64,000 bases of DNA, taken from NCBI GenBank assembly GCA_016648135.1, contig JADDOH010023095.1, positions 1 through 64,000 on the forward strand, given 5' to 3'. This DNA comes from Agrypnia vestita. Taxonomy: Eukaryota > Arthropoda > Insecta > Trichoptera > Phryganeidae. The position numbers and the translations under genes were made by a program. Positions 22,692-34,800 of the stretch are shown here, one piece after another. The number at the start of each line of letters is the position of its first letter. Position 1 is the stretch's first letter. Under the pieces are notes generated by a model that saw only the letters and a program-made list of their open reading frames with translations, ran no database searches and was not told where the DNA came from.

Positions 22692-22818
22692 AGCAATAAG
22701 TCATGGTTAAACTGTGAAGTGGCTGTGTGAAGTTGCGCCCACAATTCGTTTTTATTGTATTTTTATACACTTTTTCGTGTATTTTTCTATTATTTTGATT
22801 AATTATCAGATCACGTAC
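22692..22818. promoter_or_regulatory. Divergent promoter region between HDAC6 and the 94-codon ORF/MIPEP unit
   Basis: Only 127 bp separate the HDAC6 ATG (+) from the ATG of the leftward 94-codon ORF (-). I see no clear TATA box at a usable distance on either strand, which suits a bidirectional housekeeping promoter; TSSs for both genes must lie within or overlap this spacer. Inferred from layout. Confidence 0.55.
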
Positions 22819-25800
22819 ATGGTAAGTTTGTATAATAATTTATTTTTAAATAAATATTCGGAAGAAAATCACAATGTTTACATTTTTACTTGTCATGTTA
22901 TACACCGTATTATTGACAATTACGTATCAGTATAATCGTAAATCTGGTTAATGTATTTAAGTACCTATATTAATTTCAAAATATATGTTTAAGGCTACTC
23001 CTCCCCCTACACGACGGATTAGTAATGAAAGCAAAAAAGCTTCTATTGGTAATGTTTCCGGGGTAACTACAAGAAATGGGGCACGAAAAGCAAAAATACA
23101 AACTAGAGCCATGTCAGGCACCTCTAAGGTATAGTGAAACAATATAACAATAATTATTTTCGGTCTAACATTTTATTATTGTTTAGTTGAGCTTTTTTTG
23201 ATTTCTTAACAATAATTCATGCTTTCATACTCTCGAGTACTAGTTATAATAGGTATATAAATATTAAATACAGTCGAACTCGGTTATAACGAGCTCGGAT
23301 ATAAGGAGATCCCGGCTATAATGAGAAAAACTATGAATTCATTTTGATTTGCGCATATTCCCATACAATCGGTCTCGGCTATAAGGAGCGCGATTCCCGG
23401 ATATACGGAGCAAATTTTAGAAACTCTGCAAACATATTTGCTTGGGTTACGGAAAAAAAGACAAATACGTACTCGTAACAATGAACTTTTTCACTTTGCT
23501 TTTAAAGCGGCTCGCACTTAATTAGGGTTCATTTTATGATGTACACAAACTTGTGTCCGAAAATCCCACGTGCGCAGGCAAGCAATAGTTTACTGAAGGT
23601 CGAGAATACTGGTCATATAACTCCGATTATTGGGGGTTTCCAAAATGTTTATGGCGACAGTTTATTTTATGCAGTTAACTGTATTAGAGCATTTAAAAGC
23701 CTAATCAGTTAAACGCGAATTGTTCTATCGGAAACATGTTCACTAACAAACGAAAGTGTTTCTAGGTTCGGAAAAAGTCGAAATTATCGGCGTCAAAAAG
23801 TCTGTAAAAAGTTTTCACAATCGTCTTCTGCAGTTTCATCGCTCTGGAAAGATAAGGATGTTTATTTAGCTGCTCTTGAAAATAACATCACACAATCAAA
23901 AAAAATTGTGAAAAAAGTGAATCCCGGATATAAGGAGTCCCGGCTATAAGGAGCAAATTTAGTTGGTCCTGTCGCGTTCCTTATAACCGAGTTCGACTGT
24001 ATGTCTATAATATTACAATGTATTATTAAATATACATGAATGGAGAACCACATGCGGAATGAAGCTATTACAAGTTTAATTGATTTACAGCAACACTAAT
24101 TTACTTCACGACCACACATATTTCACAATAAATTCATTTAGTTGCTGACCAGAAAATCCAAAGAGTGTTTTACATGCCCACTGAAACAAATATTTTTGTA
24201 TTCTATTTTGAACCATTAGGGCCGGTTGTTTGATTAATAGTAATAGTTAAGAAAAACCATTGTTAATTAATGATCCTAAGACATTGGTTTTTTGGTTTGT
24301 AGCTAGGCAAACATAAAATGGTCACCCTCACTCTTTCTACCAAAATCCTCCCATAAAGTTTGCCAACAGAGCTCAATAGGCTAATGGCCCCATAGTTCGC
24401 GCAGTCTAAATGCAACCCTTTTTTTTGTACAGAGACATGATAACAGTCCTTCTCCAATCCATTGGTGTGTAGCTCTCCCTTAAACATTGGTTTTAGAGTC
24501 CATGGACAGCTTTACTGGGTCCTTAAACTCGGCAGCAACATGGTCATATTCCACTTGCCGTTCTTCATATGTAGGGTATAAAAGCAAAGGCAACAATATC
24601 AAAAAAAAAAATTGAATGCAATCATTGGGGATTACTAATATAGAATGCACTGAATTTGAGTTTTTACTGGAAATATAGCCTATAAATTTGTAGGAAACAT
24701 GATTTTGAAAGAGATAGATACATAAAATCTAAAATTCAGTACATTCTAAATTAGTAATCCTCGGTGACTGCATTCAAAACATTCATTTTTTGGATATTAC
24801 TGCCTTTGGTTTTAAACCCATCATATACTTCAACGCTCTTTTAATATCTTCTACACTTATCTCATTCACACTATAGTCATCGTTCATATGCTCAGTCGCC
24901 GCCTCAAGGGGATTTTCATTGACATGCCCGATACTTTCATAAGTTTCTTCAAAAAATTCCTTCCATCTATCTTTTATTTCATTTTGAGTCTTTAGCATTT
25001 TTCCATTCTTTGATTTTATCACATTTACACTGTCGCTTCCGTACTCGTAGTACCGTACCATATCGTACAATACTACAAGTCTTTTTAACTCCTTTCCAAC
25101 CTGAACAATCCATACACACATAAACATTTATTTATGGTTTTTGTGTTTAGTTTGTAGAACTCTCATGTTTATTTTTAATGGAATTTAAAATAAATTCAAC
25201 TTTAATTAATATTATTATTAAGTTCTGCAGGTTAAGTGTCATTTTAAACATGACCTGTTTCGGCTTGTGAGGCCATTATCAAACAGTGGATATACCATGT
25301 GTAATCGACTTATTTATAAGGTTTAACTTACCCCTTCCCCTATGGACAATTAGATGTTTTCGAAGAAGCCCTATATTAAAATTCTTATACTTTTAATTTT
25401 TTTTACAAATGGGTGATCTATTGCGGTTCAATTGGATGTTCGATCCAAATTATGGAAGTAATTTTTCCCTCTGGTTAATCATCACTGAATCCATGATATT
25501 GGATATGGAGTGGAATATAGTGCAGTCTGGCAATAAGAGAATATGCAATTAATCTTGCAATACTTACATAAACTTTTTTGGAGTTGTTGAGTTGAATTAT
25601 GCCTATTTTGCTAGTTCGCTTGTAATACTCACCATTAAAAAATGCTCACGTGGTTTTGGATGGTCTAGTTAATGAATGGATTTATAACTAACTCGTCATA
25701 AACAAATTTTTTAAACTAGATTTTTTTCATGTTATATTTTATTACTAATATCTTTCTTTTCCGCCTTTGGAAAGTAACGGATATTTCCAGTAAAAAAAAT

Positions 25801-28800
25801 TGTTACACAGTAGAAATAATTAGTGTATTTCTGGTAAAAAAATATTATTACACAGCAGAAATAATTAGCATATTTCCAGTTAAAATTTGGTATACCCAGA
25901 ATGGGGTGAATATGTATTTAAAATAAATTACTTACAATTGTAAAACAATAATTTGTTTATACTCAGATAAAAAAATTCTGATTTTTTCTCAGAATAATTT
26001 TATTGCCACTTTCAAAACAGTGCATCAATCAGCAGACATCTTTTAGTTGTCTATTTTATTACTAATATTAAAACTCTAATTTTTATTTTGTATTAATATT
26101 TATAATGTTTATTCCTATTGGCCTCCAGTCTTTTCGGAAAATCACTCATAAAGGTATGCATTTTAATATTTTTCCTTTTTAAGTTTTCTGTTGTTATCGA
26201 TCATTGAATTAGAATTTAAAGATACAAAACTACTGCTATTTTCCTAATCCTAGAGTATATCTGTATGACCTTTAAAACGTATTCAACTATTCAAGCAAAT
26301 AAATCTCCGATAAAATACAAATTATTCCATTATCGTATTTTGCTAATTGCTGTGCATTTTGTACCCAAATATAGAGTGACTGTCTACTTTTTGAGTAGAG
26401 TTTTATTATTATACTTTGGTCCGTGCTAATAAAAGTTATGCTAAGTTTGTCAAGTTAAACTTTTCAAGAAAAAGTTTCTAAATAAAATTCTATTATCCTC
26501 TTCACTTCTTGACCACAAAAAATGGTCACTATAATTTTTTTGATTATATAATGAATAAAAGTGAGTTGCATAAAATGCATAGTCAAAAATGTAGCCATCA
26601 CCACAATTTTAGGTTAGACAAAAGATGAAGACCAAACTATATTATGTGGAATAATTAACAACCTCAAAGGGTTCAATGTTTTTATATCTACGTTGAAGAA
26701 AGAATTGTATCCAGATATTTTTGAATAACTGTAATTTACTAACAAGCTCATTATTTGGTCACTTCATTTATATGCATAGAGTAGTAACTCTTAAACAGGT
26801 GTTCCGCATGGCTGGTCCTATGGTAATACCATGACATACATACGCAAATATGTATGTATCTCTAAATCTTAGGGTATTTAATTATTTTAATTTTAAAATT
26901 AGTTTAATTTAATTCATCCACATAAATTTAAAGAATGTTAGAAAACACTTTGACAGCTACGCGTCTTTTAAATCACGTAAATATTTAGCCGACTGGAAAC
27001 TGTTCCAAAATATGTGTTCAGAATTTTCAGTCTAGAGTTCTCTGGGTTATTCTGTCATGTAACTCTGATTTCTGGCATTTTGGATCCTGTTGCAAGGTCC
27101 ATTACGATGTTGCTGACAGTTGATCAGCAATCGGATTTAAAACATCGACCCGAGAGGTCAGAGACACATGGTAGAAAATAAGCACCATAAAAATTATCCT
27201 ATTTATAATAATAATAATATTTTATACATTTTATTTTAGTTATATTAACATTTTTTTATAAATGTTCCTTACGTGTTATTAGAATTTTTATTCATCCACC
27301 GTACAGTGTGACTAATATTTTTAATCGTACCATAACTCGTCATAGAAATCAAACTTTATGGCATTTTCAATTATGTACAATTTTATAAAATTTTTTGAGG
27401 TAGTATTAGTGGGGCAGTAGAAAATTCCCAAATTTTTAAGTGTTTTTCAAATATTATATTTAATATAAAAATAATTTCTCATTTGATCAACCTGCATAAA
27501 GTGTGGACCATGTCTAAGGCTAGTTAATCAAATGACCCGCACCCATATACGTAGTCTGAGGCTAGTTAATCATACGCGCCCATCGGTGATACATATGCAC
27601 ATATCTATGTATTATAAACATCATGTTGCCGTAAATTCCTTAAACGACTATATTCGGTGGAACTAATGCGCATTGTTTAGAAGGTTATGACTCTCTTCCT
27701 CTTCTGAAGACCACAATATTGATTTGATAAATATGTCAAATTTATATAATTATGGCGGCAAGATAGATTCATCACTATTGAATCTAAGTATTTCACAATT
27801 GACAAAATGTTCAATGTCACATATTAGGTTGAGTAATTAGTCCTCTAGGTGACTTAATAATTAAAATATTACACCACAAAGTGATTGCCAAATCACTCAA
27901 TAATATTCAGAGCATTTTTGATTATTTTTCAAACAGAATGAAAATTGGGTGCTGTATACAACACAAAGTAAGATGGTTAAATTCTGGCGAAGGCTCATAA
28001 TTCAAATCCATAGGGTGTAGTGCACAATGTGGCGTTGGGAGCTATTTTTAATATTCACACATTTTCCGATATAATTGAGTGTCCTGATTCCAAAAATGTC
28101 ATAAAATAAGCCGGCACGCAAATATTTAACGAGTAATTCCAATTTAAAAATCGCAATTATTTTCTTAGTAAATTTGACAAATCGGCCATTTTCCTTTGAA
28201 TTTTTACACGTATCTATAGACAGGTATTTGAATCATTGAATAATTGTCTATAGTTCGCGTATCTGTCAAACTTACTAAGGAAATCATTACGATTTTTAAA
28301 TTGAAATTAATCGTTTAATATTTGCGTGCCGGGTTATTTTATGACATTTTTGGAATCAGGACACTCAATTATACCGGAAAATGTTTTAATATTTAATGCA
28401 GCTCCCAACGCCACATTGTGCACTTATCCCGTTACATCAGTTATATTTTCAATCAGAAAAATTGTAAATAATTTTGTCCAAATTAAACCAACCATTGAAC
28501 ACCACTGACTTAAATGCTGACCTGACATTTATTGTTTGACACATTTTTCTTTGCAAATGCATAGAAAAAGAGCTCTCTCAGACTGTAATTGTAAATAAAA
28601 TAATTTTAATTTTCAGCCATCATCAGCCTTACTGGCTGCAAAGAAAAAAGCTCAACAGAAGAAAAGAAATTCTTTTGAAATTATCTTGAGGGACCATTAT
28701 CAAACGGTAAGAAAAAGTAAACAGTGATATGAGATATGCACGGTTCTTACATGGTTTGTTTGTTTAATTATTATTATTTTAAAACTAGTATAATCTTACG

Positions 28801-31800
28801 GCAACTGATAATTGATAACTGACGACTAGGAAAATGAGTCGCAATAAAAAAAGATATCATATTTTGAACAAGCATCACACAGTATTCATCCGTTATGACA
28901 ATAAATATAGATCATACAAATTATAAGACTACCAGATTGTTTAAAGTTTCGGGAACTAAAAAAAAGTGTGAGTTTTAAAAACATTGTTAGTAGCTACATA
29001 TTTGTATACTGATTGATGTAAAAGAGATATATAATTAATCTGTAATTCATCATGTACTTAATGATTTATTAAAAAAATTGTCCTTGAAAATGATATAATA
29101 TTAGGTGTACTTGCTCACTCGTAAATGAATGTTGATAAAATAATAAAAATGTGTTTTGACAAGCAAATAAGTTTGCAACTTAAGCAAATAAGACAAGCGA
29201 ATAAATTGATAAAATAATTCAAAATGTTTTGAAGAGCAAATAAGTTTACAAAGATATTTTATTTTGACATAGTTAGATACATATGAAACAATCTATTTAT
29301 TGTCCTCTATCAATTAAGCTATATATATATAGATAGTTGCTATCTTGAGTAAAAACAGTCCCTACAATAAATAATCTCGGACATCTACCAAAAATGTATT
29401 TTTGCTAGACTATCATGAAAGTAATTTGTATTGAATATTAAAATTTTAATTTTCTTTCATACAAGTCAAATAAAATGATTAAAACCTTGCAGAAATTTGG
29501 AACAAAAATTGCAAGGTTTTTGTCATTTTATTTATAACTTGTATTAAAGCAAATGAATTTTTAATATTTCATATAAAATCTGCATTGATAATCCAACATT
29601 TCACAGAAAAAAAGAAATATTGAAAAAAAATTAAAACTTTGATGTTGCTTCTCTCCATAACCGTAACTCTGACATTTCACAAGTGTAAACAACCTATTCC
29701 TATCCTATTCAAACTTGAATGAAAAGGACTCCTCAAAGTTTTTTTTTGTTACTCTGTATCGAGTTCTAAGGTGGCCCTCGTTGTGAGCATGACACTGGCA
29801 TCTCACACCGAGGGTTTCGAGTTCGATTCCCGGTGAGGTCACAATTAATCTATGTGATTTACTCAAGCCTGTGTGTTTTGTGATGTGTTTCGCTTCTGTA
29901 ATTGGGCCTCTTGGCCTGTTTTAAAAAAGCTTGAAAAAAGTTTATAAGTGTATTTCTATCTTACTTTATAATGTTTATGTAAAATGTAAATCGTAATAAT
30001 TTAACGCTTAACATAAATATTGCAGGCCATGGATTCCAAGAACACTGTGAGAGGAGAGGTGGGCCTTATATTGGAGCCGAGAATGTTAGAACACAAATGC
30101 CTTTGGGATCCTAATTATCCTGAAAACCCTGAGCGATTGTCCAGTATTATGAAAAGGTAGGCAATAATCACTGAAGGCAATTTTAAATTACAAGTATAAA
30201 GTACCTGCCTCGCTACCGATAGATATCTTCATATAAGCTTGCAATTGAGTTAGTGTGGGTACAGTGCGCATATTACACACTGTACCCACACTAACTCAAT
30301 TGCAAGCTTATGTGAAAAGACCTATACCATATCATTTAAAAGACACATTTTCATATTTTTTTACAATTTATTTTTCTTTCAGGTGTGAAGAACTGGGGTT
30401 ATTCAAAAGGTGTAAAACTTTGCAACCGCGTGCGGCCACAAAAGAAGAAGTTCTACAGTTGCACTCAACAAGTGTCTATGACATGCTTCTCAGCACTCAT
30501 CAGTCTAAAGATGTGGATTTCTTGGAAGCCATTTCTTCAAAATTTGACGCAATTTACATACACCCTGTAAGCCACTACTCTTATTTGTTTATCTGATTAT
30601 ATAACTTTGTTTTTGTGTGATTATATAAATTTGTTCATCTGATATAAACGTCTCTGTTTTTATCCACATTTTATTTAAATATGAAAATGAGATGAGTTTC
30701 AGGAAGATTTGCATAAATCGAATACAAAATTAAATGATACATCATAAAACATTGAAATCACAAACAAATATACCATGCCAATTATAATCAAAAAAATATT
30801 TATTGATAAAAGTATTATTTTTTGACACATTAGTGCATACTATCAAGCAACATAACATTATGTAACACTACCAAAATACTGTGCTATACTAGATGGCACT
30901 GTACTTGCGACCGAAATACGTATATATAATTTTCTATATAACAATACTCTGTATTAAAGTAAATTTTTCATTTGCACATTTACCAAAAATACTGTCAATA
31001 AAGAATTATTCAGCAATAAAATTTTCCCACTTTTTATAAAAAAAATATTATAAAAAATCTTTATATGTATATGTATTATATAAACCACTGCTATTTTAAA
31101 ACTTTTTACTAATGTAAAACTTCTAAATAAAAATAAATAAAATTCTAACATGTAAAAGTACATTATTTTTGATAGATTAAGATAGTTTAATTGAGAATGT
31201 AGAAAGTAATATATATGTATATGGCGTATAAATAAATAAGCTCTACATGTGTGTCTATTTGCACGAATCTATTTGCTTCATCCTCATCATCATTGCCGAC
31301 CTTTAGTTTCAACATTTTCCTTTCTCACTGGTTCAAAGTTCTCATATCCTGTGGAATCAACTGTTATTTAAAAACTTTTTTTTTTCAAATTGCATTTAGG
31401 TGAACCTGTTAAAAAAGTTGCATGAATTGAGCGATTGGTATAATTTTATTATCCTGTCAAAAAATCCTCCTGAAAGTAGCCAGATTTTGGCTTATTTTGT
31501 CATAATTGAATATAGAGTAAATATTTCCCAGACAAGCCACGAATTGGCCCTGATTGCTGCCGGCAGCACTATCGACCTGGTGTCTTCCATTGCACGTAAG
31601 GATATGGACTGCGGCATGGCGTTGGTGAGACCTCCTGGCCATCACGCCATGACTGCGGAGCCCTGCGGCTATTGCTTCTACAATAACGTGGCACTTGCAG
31701 CCAAACATGCCATCACCAGCTGTGGATTGTCACGGGTGCTAATTGTGGACTGGGACGTACACCACGGACAGGCTACGCAACAAATGTTTTATGATGATCC

Positions 31801-34800
31801 TAGGTACCTTTGTAGTATTTTTTATTTTTATACTTTGCGAACTTGCTTATAAACTTAACATATTTTGAGGGAAATTTTCACGGTACATTTTGTTTCATTT
31901 TTGCCTTTACAACATTAGGCATGTTATTATTTACGTCAGTTGTGTTCAGTATGCTATGTTGCCCGGGATTCAGATGATGTTATAATAGGGATTTAAGGAG
32001 TGGGCAGGGCCTTTATTTTACGGAACTCTCAATATCTAATTAAGATGTAAACAAAATTTAATCTTTGCAAGAGGAGGGGTGAGATGTCCGATGGAGTGGG
32101 ATGGGACGATTACATTTTCATCAGGTTCCTAGAGTGCAACTGAGCAAAATTTGGATAATGTTCTATATAAAAAATCTAAGGAAAGAGGATGAGAGAGGGT
32201 ATCTCTATTTTACGCAATGTCCCACTAGGAATTTTTTACTCTTTTTGCGATTCCATTAATTCAATTGAGTCAATTTCTTTGCGCAGAAAAATATATTTTT
32301 ATTCCCTTGAATTTCAAATCAATGAGGTTTTACTGTTTAGATTTTACAGTCTACTATATATTTTTGATAATTTTTTAAATAGAATCCTAAATATTTATTG
32401 GATAACATATGTTTGCTCTGGTTATAAATTGTGTAACTCTATCGAGGAATTTGGCATATTTTTCAGAGTGGTATACTTCTCTATCCATCGCTATGAACAT
32501 GGTGAATTTTGGCCCAACCTAAAGCAGTCAGACTTCCACTATGTGGGTTGTGGATCCGGGACTGGATTCAATTTTAACGTGCCCTTAAACAAGACCAAGA
32601 TGCAGGACTCGGATTATCTGGCCATCTGGCACCAAGTACTGCTACCCATGGCTATTGAGGTATGTTTTGGCAAAATGAGCCCTTTTTAAATTGTTATTTG
32701 CCCAACATTAATGACATATCTTAATCATTCTGATAAAATTGCAATTCGATAATATTGCAACCATTTATGAATGGGTAAAAACACATTTCGTCGGCTTAGG
32801 GTGTAAAACTGCTATCTACACTTTTTGAGTAAAATACGTTTTTGATATCATTGGAAAGAGAAAAAAACCGCATAAAGTATGATAGAGCTAAATCAATATC
32901 GAAATATAAAGTATGCTTTTTGAACGAAACGTAAACCTGCTATTTTAAGCGCACAAAATACTTAAAGCGAAAAGCTGCTATCTCCATGTTAGTGTGTCAT
33001 TTTTGTATTGAGAAGTTGTAACGGCGGCGCGTATTTGTGAGCGCTCCGAGTATTTTGTTATTTAATTAAGCAGTCCCGCATTAGTAAAGGCAGGTACAAA
33101 TGTAAGGATACAAAAGGAGTTATGAAATGCATTATGTCACTGAAGAATGCCGACAAAAGATTTTTCATAACTTTTGTCGATAATATGGTAACTTTGTATA
33201 TGAATTAAAAGGAAAACTACATCACAAAGTAAGTCGAGAAGGGCCCAGAGTCTATTTTACTATTTAAAAGTTGATGATACGTTTTGATCAGAGTATGTAG
33301 AACTTTTTTTTTAAATACTACAGGAATCGGCCAATGGACCATTCTCAATTGGAAGAACTCTAAATCTGTAGAAAATATTACAAAATCTAGTCGTTCAAAA
33401 CCTTTTGAAGAAGAACGTATAGAGCTTCATGGATTTTTCGATTCCTTACCTGTTATGAAATCTCACTACTGCCGGGCGACAACCAACAAAAATTATTTAC
33501 TACCGGAATGGTTCTCTAAACAATGGCTTTATGATTTCTATCTTAAAGATTGGTGCGAATCTCATTACGTGCGGCCACTCTCGATTACAATATTTCATGA
33601 AGTGTTTGACATGAAAAATATCGGATTATTTCATCCCAAGAAAGATATATGTGAAAAATGTGCAGCATATTCTCTGGGCAAAGTATCTGATGAGTAACTA
33701 CAAGAATCACGTAAAGAGGAAAGATGAAGCCAGAAAAGAAAAGGAGATTAATAAAAATTCAGAATCAAATGTATTTACAGTAGATTTGCAATCAGTACTC
33801 ACTGCTCCCAAATCTAATGTTAGTAGTTTTTACTACAAAATAAAGCTGCAAGTTCACAACTGTTTTGTTTCATTTGGAATAAAGTTGAAGGAGGAGTTAA
33901 CGCTGAGGAGTTTGCCAATATTTGGTTAGATTTTATAGAAAATAAAATTTTATCAACAGTCTCAGCTGTATCCAAATTAATTTTCTACAGTGACGGATGC
34001 TCATACCAAAATAGGAATAGCACAATGGCAAATGTTCTTCTGAACATTTCATGAACTGAAATATAGTAATAGAACAAAAGTTCCTTGAAGTAGGGCACAC
34101 ATAGAGGGCAAATGGAAAAAGACGGTATGCATTCCAGTATTGAACGGTCATTAAAAAATAAAAATATTAATGTTCCTGCTGACTATGTAGCCATTTGCAA
34201 AGTAGCGAGAAAAAAACCGCACCCATGTGTTTTTTATTTTATTCACAATTTTTTCAAAGCTTTTGGCAATATTCAGTTTATTAACAGCATCCGTCCTGGT
34301 CGTGACAAAGAAGATGCAAAATTACGGATGTAAGATCACTGAAATATACTCCTGATGGTGAAATATATTTTTAATAAAATTTCAGTGATCCTTGGAGAAA
34401 TTTACCACAAAGAAAATCGACAGTTGCAAAACCATTAGAATGGAGACAATGAAAAATCTACACGATTCCCGGAGAAAAATAACAGCAAGAATATTTAATG
34501 ACATGCAACAACTTAAATCTACTTTACCGCTTGATTATCATCAGTATTATGAAAACTTAGAGTAACGTAAATTAATGTAATTATTGAGATATTTGTTTGA
34601 TTTTTATTGGTATGAATACCTGCTATGTACATTTCATTGTTTACTATTTAAGTGAGAAAACCTGCTATAATATAAAAATTCTAATTACTAAAAGGCCACT
34701 GAATATTTCAATACATTAATGAGCTTGTAAAGACCAGGATCATACATTCTTTCAACGGTATTTTCATTTTTTCGATTGCAGTTATATTTAATTTTTGAAA

